Positions 1 to 6,487 are shown, counted from the stretch's first letter. The stretch is DNA of 10,033 nucleotides from Adhaeribacter sp. (GCA_028288395.1 JAQBNV010000073.1:1-10033); one strand, 5' to 3'. Numbers and translations are program-made. Notes: generated by a model not told the origin, from the letters alone.

Positions 1-2
1 CC

Positions 3-1175
3 GATACTTACCTATACATCCTCGACGATTTTGAGCAGTATCGCACCCAGCTTCAAATAAATATTGCCGATCCGCGGCAGTCCCTGGTACCGGTGTTTAC
101 CGGTAACCTGAACTTTGTCTCTTCTAAACAGGATAATTTTTGGTACCTCTATTTGAGTTTGCCTGAACTGGGCGAGGAGTTGGTGCTGTGGCCGGCTTTG
201 GTTTTTACCTTTGATGTGGTCCGGACGGTGAAAGCATTGGAAGCGGTATATTTAGCGCAGCCCGATTTGCCGGTTAGTGATTTATTCTCCCAGACGAATG
301 CCCGAATGAATGCCAACAACCGGCCGCTGGACGGTGGTTTGGAGCTTTCCAAAATGCCGTTCCCATCTTATGAGGGCATGAATAAAATGGCCGGGGATAA
401 ATACTGGCTGGGGCTTTACTGGCGGAATAACTGCTACACCATCAAATTTTTGAAAGCGCTGTGCGATTTGTGCGTCGAAACCAATATTGGTAAAATCAGC
501 CTTACTACCTGGAAATCCTTTATCATAAAAGGTATATCGGAGAAAGATAAAATTAAGTACGAAAAGCTGCTGGGCAAATACGGTATCAACATGCGGCACT
601 CGTCGCTGGAACTCAACTGGCATTTACCGGTCCTCGACGACGAAGCGTTGCAATTAAAACGCTACCTCGTCCGGACTTTCGACCAGAACGATATTAGTAC
701 CGAAGGCTTAACTTTTGCTGTAAAAACAGTGCCGATGGTATTATTTACGGCTATTGTTATCGAGAAAAACCCGGTTTCGCAGTACGCTGATAAGTACGAT
801 TTACTCGATACTTACAACGTGCTGTATTGCCAGGATTTTAACCCGAATAAACGCAAGTACATTACGTTTGCGAAAGATGTACTGAAAGAAGATTTGGCAC
901 CTTTGCTGATGGAATTAAGTTGTTTATATTATGAGCAGCTAAACTATGAGGCCGAAGTAAAAGCGCCGCAACTTATAGTCGAAAATAAACCGCAGCCAAA
1001 CCTGCACCAGTGTCCGGCTTGCCTCACAGTTTACGACCCGGCCTTTGGCGATGGCTTGATTCCGCCCGGCGTACTTTTTGCCGATTTACCTGCCGATTTT
1101 ACCTGTCCGCTTTGTGAAGCCCCTAAAAGTGCATTTAGACTAATGTCAGCCGATGGAAGTGAAGTATCGGCTTAA
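3..1175 (+). CDS. Rubredoxin-tailed protein, possible nitrite/sulfite reductase-like N-terminal part (5' end cut off)
   Basis: The reading frame is open from the window edge, so about 390 C-terminal residues are seen and the true start lies upstream; the GTG at 93 is only an internal codon. The last 54 residues (from base 1011) are a clear rubredoxin: CPAC, then YDP, GDG, PPG, a DLP turn, and CPLCEAPK, giving the four cysteines that bind one iron. Upstream, a stretch around bases 470-630 (KISLTTWKSFIIKGI, then a LLGKYGI segment) and a later RTFDQNDISTEGLTFAV stretch recall the ferredoxin-like half domains of assimilatory nitrite/sulfite reductases. I see no siroheme/4Fe-4S cysteine pattern in the visible part. 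A one-electron carrier or redox partner in nitrate/nitrite assimilation is an inference, helped by the Moco genes next door, since nitrate reductase needs Moco. The rubredoxin call is firm; the rest is tentative. Confidence 0.8.
   Translation, partial: DTYLYILDDFEQYRTQLQINIADPRQSLVPVFTGNLNFVSSKQDNFWYLYLSLPELGEELVLWPALVFTFDVVRTVKALEAVYLAQPDLPVSDLFSQTNARMNANNRPLDGGLELSKMPFPSYEGMNKMAGDKYWLGLYWRNNCYTIKFLKALCDLCVETNIGKISLTTWKSFIIKGISEKDKIKYEKLLGKYGINMRHSSLELNWHLPVLDDEALQLKRYLVRTFDQNDISTEGLTFAVKTVPMVLFTAIVIEKNPVSQYADKYDLLDTYNVLYCQDFNPNKRKYITFAKDVLKEDLAPLLMELSCLYYEQLNYEAEVKAPQLIVENKPQPNLHQCPACLTVYDPAFGDGLIPPGVLFADLPADFTCPLCEAPKSAFRLMSADGSEVSA
1011..1142 (+). other. Rubredoxin domain coding segment
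   Basis: Two CxxC pairs (CPAC and CPLC) are separated by a spacer of the usual rubredoxin length holding YDP, GDG and PPG turns and a DLP motif before the second pair. All four iron ligands are intact, so the domain should bind a mononuclear Fe(Cys)4 centre. It sits at the extreme C-terminus of a larger protein, not as a free rubredoxin. Confidence 0.9.
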
Positions 1176-1209
1176 TGTTAGTTTAGTTTAAATTTCACCC
1201 AATGACCCC

Positions 1210-1392
1210 AACTGGTGCCAGTCTTAGCGAAGCGATAATGGTGACTTTTAAATTAAGGTAAGTCCCCTGGCTTACGAAATTAAAGGCTAATAAATAAATA
1301 TTGGGTTTCTGGTCTTTGGAATTTCCGCTAGTCTGGAGACTGGCTTGTATTAGTAGGCACCAGTGACGCTTCGCTTAATACTGGTGCCAGTT
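1210..1392. repeat. REP/BIME-like inverted pair of palindromic units
   Basis: The left arm (1210-1245) and the right arm (1356-1392) are imperfect reverse complements over about 36 bases. Both share the blocks AACTGG, CCAGT, TTA and GCGAAGCG plus a TGGTG end. The right arm is itself a perfect hairpin: GGCACCAGT (1356-1364) pairs with ACTGGTGCC (1380-1388) around a 15-base loop containing GCTTCGCTTAA. The left arm is a decayed copy in the opposite orientation. The roughly 110 bases between contain a second small hairpin (AGTCT GG AGACT). Two inverted palindromic units with a short spacer is the architecture of bacterial interspersed mosaic elements, or of a small MITE. No flanking target duplication was identified. 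Confidence 0.6.
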
Positions 1393-1425
1393 GTATCGGT
1401 TGTATTTAGGTGGTGTAGTAGACTA

Positions 1426-1459
1426 AAATATTAATAACTGATGGGAACAAATATTAATA
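1426..1459. promoter_or_regulatory. Paired AAATATTAATA direct repeats, possible operator
   Basis: The 11-base word AAATATTAATA occurs exactly at 1426-1436 and 1449-1459, followed by ACT and GCT respectively. The starts are 23 bases apart, about two helical turns, and both lie just upstream of the candidate moeA promoter. Each contains the self-complementary core TATTAATA. A transcription-factor site is plausible, but AT-rich Bacteroidota intergenic DNA gives such words by chance. Confidence 0.25.
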
Positions 1460-1476
1460 GCTAGCTAGAATAAGGC

Positions 1477-1508
1477 TTTCTCCAGCCGAAATAAAATTTG
1501 TAGGTTTG
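1477..1508 (+). promoter_or_regulatory. Candidate Bacteroidota-type promoter of moeA
   Basis: TAGGTTTG at 1501-1508 matches the Bacteroidota -7 consensus TAnnTTTG exactly. TTTC at 1477-1480 is one mismatch from the -33 TTTG, with a 20-base spacer, within the usual range. Transcription would begin a few bases upstream of the moeA ATG at 1526, leaving a very short leader. Confidence 0.35.
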
Positions 1509-1525
1509 GCTTCCGTTTCCAAGAT

Positions 1526-2737
1526 ATGATAACCGTTACCGAAGCTGCCCGATTAATTGGAGAAAATATATTAGCCCTTCCCGTTACGGAAGTTCCTTTA
1601 GCCGAAGCCTATGGCGCGGTTCTCCGGGAGCCGATTTACGCCGACCGCGACTTTCCGCCATTTCACCGGGTAACCATGGATGGTATCGCTATCCGGTATG
1701 CCAGTTTTCAGGGTGGAGAAGATACTTTTGGGATTGAGGGAGTACAGTTAGCAGGTGACCTTCCCCAGACCTTAAAGTTGCCGGATGGCTGCCTGGAAGT
1801 AATGACCGGTGCCATTTTACCGCTGAATGCCGATACGGTAATCCGGTACGAAGATCTGAAATTATTCGAGCGGAACGGCACCCGGTACGCCCATATTTTT
1901 GCCGCCCCCAAAGGCCCAATGCAGAATGTCCACCAACAAGGCTCCGACCGCAAGGCTACTGATTTATTAATTCCAGCCGGTACTTTATTATCACCCGCCG
2001 AAATAGCGGTTATCGCTACTGTGGGTAAAACAACCGTACTGGTTAGCCAGCCTCCCCGTATTGCCATCATTTCTACCGGCGATGAATTGGTTGAAGTAAC
2101 CGAAATGCCGCTGCCGCACCAAATCCGGCAATCGAACAGTTATATGTTGCAGGCGGCTTTGCAGGAGCAAGGGGTAAAAGGCCAACGTTTTCACCTCCGC
2201 GACGACAAAGCCGCTTTATTTATTGAGTTGAAAGATTTATTATCTCGCTTCGACGTCTTAATCTTAAGCGGTGGTGTTTCGAAAGGCAAAGCTGATTTTG
2301 TGCCGGAGGTTTTAGCCGAATTAGGGGTGCAAAAGCTTTTTCATGAGGTGGCGCAACGTCCCGGCAAGCCCTTCTGGTTTGGCCGCGTTCCGGACGGACC
2401 GGTGGTTTTTGCGTTGCCGGGTAACCCGGTTTCTACGTTTGTTTGTTTTTATAAATATGTGCGGCCTTGGGTACGGGCCAGTTTAGGAGCCGCCGCCCCA
2501 ATATTACCGAAAGCAGTTTTACAGCAGGAAGTTTTCTTTAAACCAGCCCTGACGTATTTTTTACCGGTAAAAATAGGCGTTGCCACCAGCGGAATGCTTT
2601 CCGCGAAGCCAGTAACAACCGGCGGCTCCGGCGATTTTGCGGGTTTGCTTCATGCCGATGGTTTTTTAGAAATACCGCAACACCAAACTACGTTCTCAGC
2701 CGGAGAAGTATATCCGTTTATTAGTTTCCGGAGTTAA
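1526..2737 (+). CDS. moeA: Molybdopterin molybdenumtransferase MoeA
   Basis: MoeA inserts molybdate into adenylylated molybdopterin, the metal-loading step of Moco synthesis, in the cytoplasm. The 403-residue product has the usual family length and domain order. Visible motifs are MDG at 51-53 (the conserved [AT]MDGYA region), the MPT-binding-fold motif STGDEL at 183-188, the loop SGGVSKGKADF at 248-258 with its conserved Asp, the RPGKP segment at 278-282, and ALPGNPVS at 296-303, whose prolines match the conserved C-terminal-side motif. The C-terminal domain IV is present. The ATG at 1526 begins the usual MITVTEA start and follows a good promoter candidate; there is no Shine-Dalgarno sequence, as is normal in Bacteroidota. 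It appears to be transcribed alone, ending 46 bases before a convergent gene. Confidence 0.97.
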   Translation: MITVTEAARLIGENILALPVTEVPLAEAYGAVLREPIYADRDFPPFHRVTMDGIAIRYASFQGGEDTFGIEGVQLAGDLPQTLKLPDGCLEVMTGAILPLNADTVIRYEDLKLFERNGTRYAHIFAAPKGPMQNVHQQGSDRKATDLLIPAGTLLSPAEIAVIATVGKTTVLVSQPPRIAIISTGDELVEVTEMPLPHQIRQSNSYMLQAALQEQGVKGQRFHLRDDKAALFIELKDLLSRFDVLILSGGVSKGKADFVPEVLAELGVQKLFHEVAQRPGKPFWFGRVPDGPVVFALPGNPVSTFVCFYKYVRPWVRASLGAAAPILPKAVLQQEVFFKPALTYFLPVKIGVATSGMLSAKPVTTGGSGDFAGLLHADGFLEIPQHQTTFSAGEVYPFISFRS

Positions 2738-2753
2738 AAAGCCCAAAAACTTT

Positions 2754-2804
2754 AATATTATTGATAAAAATCAATCTAAAATATTATCGATGAAAGCAAT
2801 CTAA
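2754..2804. repeat. Imperfect tandem duplication of about 26 bases at the 3' end of the minus-strand gene
   Basis: Units 2754-2779 and 2780-2804 are adjacent. Both begin AATATTAT and end CAATCTAA, and 22 of 26 aligned columns agree with one gap. The second unit carries the last codons and stop of the minus-strand gene, so the first is a duplicated copy of that gene end lying in the moeA convergent gap. Confidence 0.6.
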
Positions 2805-3113
2805 ATCTTTTTGAATTAAAATTTTTAATCCCTTCTGGGTACCATTATTTATAAAGCCTTCTATTCCATTTAAATCAGAACTTACCCAATCTGTAGCTGT
2901 TTTCGCTGGAATGTGAACCGTTACTTTATTCGGGGTAAAAGAAACCTGTAGCTCTTCGTATTCCGGGGCATTTAAGAGCACATAACTGAATATTTGTTCT
3001 TCCGTTGGCCCAAACGCAATAGCTTCCTCCACCTGGCCGGTCTGGCTAAACTGCATAATTTCGGCTTCCGAAACACGCATGCGCAGGCTGTTGCCCTGAA
3101 TTCTCAATTTCAT
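2784..3113 (-). CDS. Small conserved protein, probably DUF7009 family
   Basis: The 109-residue product begins MKLRIQGNSLRMRVSEAEI and continues with a QFSQTGQVEEAIAFGP segment, the pattern I remember for the Bacteroidota family DUF7009, often found beside Moco genes. There is no signal peptide, membrane segment or known catalytic motif. The mix of predicted short strands (LRIQGNSLRMR, LQVSFTPNKVTVHIP) suggests a small beta-rich soluble fold. The C-terminus (LKILIQKDLDCFHR) ends sooner than I recall for relatives, and its last codons sit in one unit of a tandem repeat, so the end may have been shortened. It is convergent with moeA and divergent from the Nif3-like gene, so it needs its own promoter in 3114-3243. 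Function unknown; an association with Moco use is inferred only from neighbours. Confidence 0.8.
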   Translation of the reverse strand: MKLRIQGNSLRMRVSEAEIMQFSQTGQVEEAIAFGPTEEQIFSYVLLNAPEYEELQVSFTPNKVTVHIPAKTATDWVSSDLNGIEGFINNGTQKGLKILIQKDLDCFHR

Positions 3114-3243
3114 AAGCGGGAAGTAATATTTTTAGATTACGCGTAATTGCTGCCGTATCTCTGCGTAAATTTAATCACAATTGTTTATATAGCATTAAAG
3201 CGCTTCAGCACAATTTAAGGTTAAACCTAAATCCGAAACTATA

Positions 3244-4179
3244 ATGAATTTATATGAAAAGAATTCGAATTGCTTTCACCAGCCTGGCAGGAGAAAATTT
3301 ATGACCTCACTCAGTAAAACGGTGGGCGTTTCGCTGCTATTAACAACCCCGGTGGTAACGGTGGCTGCCAATTTATTCCAGGGAAACCAAACCTTTACGG
3401 TGGGGCAGATAATAAATTTATTTCTGAAGGAAGTGTCCGGCGCGCCTTTTGATAAAACCGTTGATACCTTAAAATCCGGAAACCTGGATACAAAAGTAAC
3501 CGGAATTGTTACCACTATGTTCGCTACGGTAGAGGTCATCCGGAAAGCAGTAGCTTTGGGCGCTAATTTTATTATTGCGCATGAACCTACCTTTTATAAT
3601 CACCAGGACGATACTGCCTGGCTGGAGCAGGACGATGTATACCGGTACAAAGCCGGTTTGCTGAAAAAGCATAATATTGCCGTCTGGCGGAACCACGATT
3701 ATATTCATAGTCATAAACCGGATGGCGTACAAACCGGTTTGGTAGCAGCTTTGGGCTGGCAGAAATATTATAATCCGGAAAATCGCAATCGTTTTGTAAT
3801 CCCTTCCATTTCGCTAAAGGCATTAATCGCCCACTCGAAAGAAAAGCTAAGTATCGAGACTGTCCGGTATATTGGTGATCTGTCGCAAACCTGCCAGCGT
3901 ATATTACTCATGCCAGGTGCTTCCGGCGGCAGAAGGCACATTGAAGAAATGATGAAAGAAAAACCGGATGTAATTATGTGCGGGGAAGCGCCGGAGTGGG
4001 AAACCGTGGAATACGTGCGGGATGCCCAGGCTAAAGGTGATAAACTGTCGTTGGTATTATTGGGCCATGCCGTAAGCGAAGAACCTGGCGCCGAATGGAT
4101 GGCGTCCTGGTTGAAACCAAAAGTGCCCGGCGTTAAAATAACGCACCTGCGGTCCCGGAATCCGCTTAGTTTTATATAA
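3244..4179 (+). CDS. Tat-exported Nif3-like dinuclear-metal protein
   Basis: The first 42 residues are a twin-arginine signal: GRRKFM (R16-R17), a hydrophobic stretch VGVSLLLTTPVVTVAA (27-42) and a likely cleavage after A42. The mature part matches the Nif3/DUF34 family. It has a VDTLKSG segment and a TTMFATVEVIRKAVALGANFI stretch leading to the metal-site motif AHEPTFYNH (112-120). NHDYIHSHKPDG follows at 150-161, and GHAVSEE at 274-280 gives the terminal His and Glu (H275, E279) that complete a two-metal site. The canonical HH of Nif3 is HE here, as in a Bacteroidota subgroup I recall. Nif3 proteins are usually cytosolic with no settled function, so export of a pre-folded metal protein is notable. 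The start at 3244 keeps the RR motif near the N-terminus. It lies 40 bases before moaC and may be co-transcribed with it. Confidence 0.85.
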   Translation: MNLYEKNSNCFHQPGRRKFMTSLSKTVGVSLLLTTPVVTVAANLFQGNQTFTVGQIINLFLKEVSGAPFDKTVDTLKSGNLDTKVTGIVTTMFATVEVIRKAVALGANFIIAHEPTFYNHQDDTAWLEQDDVYRYKAGLLKKHNIAVWRNHDYIHSHKPDGVQTGLVAALGWQKYYNPENRNRFVIPSISLKALIAHSKEKLSIETVRYIGDLSQTCQRILLMPGASGGRRHIEEMMKEKPDVIMCGEAPEWETVEYVRDAQAKGDKLSLVLLGHAVSEEPGAEWMASWLKPKVPGVKITHLRSRNPLSFI

Positions 4180-4219
4180 AAGAAATAATTGCCTTTCGTT
4201 CAATATTTAAATTACCTCA

Positions 4220-4717
4220 TTGCCAAACGTGAAAGAACAAGAGAAAACATTTTCACATGTAGATGCCGGCGGTAATCCCGCTATGGTGGATGTGAGTGCC
4301 AAAGCCGAAACAAAACGGACGGCCCAGGCCCGGAGCATTGTGGTGCTGGGTGAAGAAATCATGCAGCATTTAACCAACGGCGATATCCAGACCAAAAAAG
4401 GGCCTGTATTCCAGACTGCTATTATTGCCGGCACCATGGGTGCCAAAAAAACCTCCGACTTGATTCCGCTGTGCCACCCGCTGGGGCTGGAAAGCTGTAA
4501 ATTTAATATTCAGGTAAACGAAGCCAACGAAGTAGTTATCGATTGCACCGCCAGCATAACCGGCAAAACCGGGGTGGAGATGGAAGCCTTAACCGGCGCT
4601 ACCGTTGCTGCTTTAACTATTTACGATATGTGCAAAGCTTTTTCGCACGACATCGTTATTAAAGAAACAAAACTGATGACCAAAACCGGGGGCAAAAATG
4701 ACTTCGAACGAAAATAA
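4220..4717 (+). CDS. moaC: Cyclic pyranopterin monophosphate synthase MoaC
   Basis: MoaC turns the MoaA product (3',8-cyclo-7,8-dihydro-GTP) into cyclic pyranopterin monophosphate. The family signature runs through the protein: SHVD and MVDVS near the start, KKGPVF (K60), IAGTMGAKKTS, LIPLCHPL with the catalytic His (H86), and GVEMEALTGATVAALTIYDMCKA with D136 and K139, equivalent to the active-site Asp and Lys of E. coli MoaC. No ATG is available at the right place. An in-frame TAA at 4208 closes the frame upstream, and the first in-frame ATG (4283) lies inside the conserved MVDVS. The start must therefore be TTG at 4220 or, equally well, GTG at 4229. The stop overlaps the next gene by 20 bases, suggesting coupled translation with the MobB-MobA fusion. 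Confidence 0.96.
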   Translation: MPNVKEQEKTFSHVDAGGNPAMVDVSAKAETKRTAQARSIVVLGEEIMQHLTNGDIQTKKGPVFQTAIIAGTMGAKKTSDLIPLCHPLGLESCKFNIQVNEANEVVIDCTASITGKTGVEMEALTGATVAALTIYDMCKAFSHDIVIKETKLMTKTGGKNDFERK

Positions 4718-5876
4718 AACACTGCATCAGAAACACACCAAACTGGAACGGCCCAGTCTCGGGCACTTTGGCCGCACCGAATTAGCCATTTTGGGTACAC
4801 CTTGCGGCAATATAAAAAAGCTGGCTTTTGCCATTTCCGGCAGCTTGGGTGCTACCTTTAAAATTGCCTATGTAGATGCCGACCACAAAAATGCTGACGC
4901 CGAAGCTGAAAACGGTCCTGATTTAAACACCGCTATCGGGCACGGCGCTTCTTTTGAATACACAGATAAAATTACATTTCAGCGGTTCGATCATAAAATT
5001 ACCCTGAACGAATTCGAAAGAAAGTTTTTATTCCAACAGGCTGATTTGGTTCTGGTAAATGGCAATCATTTTCCCGCGCAAGCCCAGGTAATCGTAATTG
5101 ATCCGGCTAAGCCATTAGAGAAAAAACTGGAGAAACTCACCAATGTAAAACTAATTTTACTACAAGAAGGGGTAACCGAAGTCCCGGCTTTTATTCGGCA
5201 ACATTTGCCTGATATTTCTCAAATTCCGGTTTATTCGCTTAACGATATTCAGAATATTACCTCTTTTGTACAGGCTTACTACCGGGCGGCCATACCGCCG
5301 TTGCACGGTCTGGTGTTGGCTGGTGGCAAAAGCACCCGTATGCAACGGGATAAGGGTTTAATTCAATACCACGGCTTAGACCAGCGCACCCACGTGCACC
5401 AGTTGTTAAGTAGATATTGCACCGAAACTTATGTATCGGTGAATGCCGCTCAGGTAGCTGAAGTGGCGGATAAATTGCCTTACCTCGAAGACCGGTTCCT
5501 GAACTTAGGCCCGAAGGACGGAATTTTAACCGCCATGCAGTTTAATCCCAATGCGGCCTGGCTGGCGGTGGCTTGTGATTTGCCTTTTTTAAGTACTGCC
5601 ACGCTAGATTATTTGGTGGAACAACGCGACCCAACTAAAATGGCCACGGCTTTTTACGATTCGGAAGGTAAATTTCCGGAGCCCCTGATTACCATTTGGG
5701 AACCCCGCAGCTACCCGCAGCTTTTACAGTTTTTAGGTTTAGGTTATTCCTGCCCCCGCAAAGCCCTTATTAATTCAGATGTAAAGCTGCTGACCATAAC
5801 GGACGTAGCGGAACTCCGTAATGTAAATGACCCCGAGGCTTATGAACGAACGGTGCAGGCGTTGGGCAATGCCTAA
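4698..5876 (+). CDS. mobA: Molybdenum cofactor guanylyltransferase: degenerate MobB-like domain fused to MobA
   Basis: The C-terminal half (about 203-392) is MobA, which joins GMP to Moco. It shows the nucleotide-binding motif LAGGKSTRMQRDKG (207-220), GPKDGILTAM (271-280), the CDLPF metal motif (293-297), PEPLITIWEP, and an end matching the NvNDPEAY motif. The N-terminal half (about 25-165) has the layout of the MobB GTP-binding protein: a strand LAILG then GTPCGNIKK (33-41) where MobB has its P-loop, a SLGATFKIAYVDADHKN segment, and ADLVLVNG (115-122) where MobB has DLVLVEG. The P-loop lacks the GK[ST] Lys and Ser/Thr, so GTP binding is probably lost. A short linker (about 165-200) joins the halves. 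The gene overlaps moaC by 20 bases and forms an operon with it. Fusion to MobA supports a helper role, but the MobB assignment is by pattern only. Confidence 0.9.
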   Translation: MTSNENKTLHQKHTKLERPSLGHFGRTELAILGTPCGNIKKLAFAISGSLGATFKIAYVDADHKNADAEAENGPDLNTAIGHGASFEYTDKITFQRFDHKITLNEFERKFLFQQADLVLVNGNHFPAQAQVIVIDPAKPLEKKLEKLTNVKLILLQEGVTEVPAFIRQHLPDISQIPVYSLNDIQNITSFVQAYYRAAIPPLHGLVLAGGKSTRMQRDKGLIQYHGLDQRTHVHQLLSRYCTETYVSVNAAQVAEVADKLPYLEDRFLNLGPKDGILTAMQFNPNAAWLAVACDLPFLSTATLDYLVEQRDPTKMATAFYDSEGKFPEPLITIWEPRSYPQLLQFLGLGYSCPRKALINSDVKLLTITDVAELRNVNDPEAYERTVQALGNA

Positions 5877-5914
5877 TCCGTTTCATTAATACACATGCGC
5901 TTGTAAAAAAAATT

Positions 5915-6100
5915 ATGGATAAGAAAAAAATTGATTTTTATGACCTGAATGCAGCTACAAGTGATTATAAATTCTGGATGACGAAGTCTCCCGTAGAAAG
6001 AATTTATGCGCTAGAACATTTGCGAAATCAATATTTAACCGACCGGAATGGAATTAGACCAAGACTTCAGAGAGTTCTTAGTATTACTAAATCAAAATGA
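5915..6100 (+). CDS. Small partner protein of a nucleotidyltransferase pair
   Basis: The 61-residue product has a tail typical of small proteins encoded just before nucleotidyltransferases in Bacteroidota and Chloroflexi: FWMTKSPVERIYALEHLRNQYL followed by RLQRVLSITKS. It is charged, probably mostly helical, with no signal or membrane segment. It overlaps the next frame by 53 bases, far more than the usual few, so the two are likely translated together. The pair resembles toxin-antitoxin style modules in which a small protein accompanies a minimal nucleotidyltransferase. A toxin or antitoxin role is inferred from organisation only. The gap of 38 bases after the MobB-MobA fusion allows read-through from that operon. 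Confidence 0.6.
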   Translation: MDKKKIDFYDLNAATSDYKFWMTKSPVERIYALEHLRNQYLTDRNGIRPRLQRVLSITKSK

Positions 6101-6487
6101 AGTTGAATACCTGGTGGTAGGGGGTTATGCCGTAGCTTTTCACGGGCATCCCAGATATACCGGCGACCTTGATATTTGGGTAAACGCTACAAATAATAAT
6201 TTAGCCATACTTATTAAAACTATAGAACAGTTTGGTTTTGAATCTGTACCGCTAAAAAATATCGATTTCGAAAATGAAGTAATTGCTTTTCATTTAGGTA
6301 CGCCACCAGTTCGGGTCGATATTATGAATAAAAATCCGGCGTAAAGTTTAATGAATGCTATCCGCGCAAGGAGGCGTTAACCATGGACAGTTTAACCATT
6401 CCCTTTATCGCCTTTAATGATCTGATACTAAATAAAAAAGCAAGCGGCCGTTACAAAGACTTAAGTGATATCGAAAACCTTCAATAG
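6048..6487 (+). pseudogene. Minimal nucleotidyltransferase, broken by a single-base frameshift
   Basis: The first 98 codons (to the TAA ending at 6344) encode the nucleotidyltransferase core: FREFLVLLNQNEVEYLVV, the GG motif in VVGGYAVAFHG (24-33), and the catalytic DLD of TGDLDIWV (D40, D42). Reading stops soon after PPVRVDIMNKNPA. Adding one base to the GG at 6338-6339 restores a continuous frame that goes on GVKFNECYPRKEALT, then IPFIAFNDLILNKKASG and RYKDLSDIENLQ, ending at TAG 6485-6487. That tail is exactly what intact relatives have (the NKKASGRxKDLxDIexL motif). The restored protein would be about 146 residues, the normal length. So a one-base deletion, or a sequencing error, has split the gene. 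The core with both aspartates may still be made as a truncated protein. Confidence 0.75.

Larger units (their letters stand above)
1176..1525. other. 350-base intergenic region with REP-like repeat and moeA promoter region
   Basis: No credible gene lies here. The region holds a pair of inverted REP-like palindromes (1210-1392), a small AGTCT/AGACT hairpin between them (1330-1341), two 11-base direct repeats (1426-1436 and 1449-1459) and a candidate Bacteroidota promoter just before moeA (1477-1508). Confidence 0.7.

Noticed and set aside
2267..2302. Lys in place of the usual acidic or hydrophobic residues in the MoeA GGVSKGKAD loop
   Set aside because: The conserved Asp is kept and I recall Lys in this loop in other Bacteroidota MoeA proteins, so it is not a sign of lost function.
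2760..2775. ATTGAT/ATCAAT hairpin between moeA and its convergent neighbour as a terminator
   Set aside because: The six-base stem is almost all A and T and too weak; it arises from one unit of the tandem repeat there.
3218..3228. AGGTTAAACCT palindrome before the Nif3-like gene
   Set aside because: Arms of five bases around one base are expected by chance in this AT-rich gap, with no second copy nearby.
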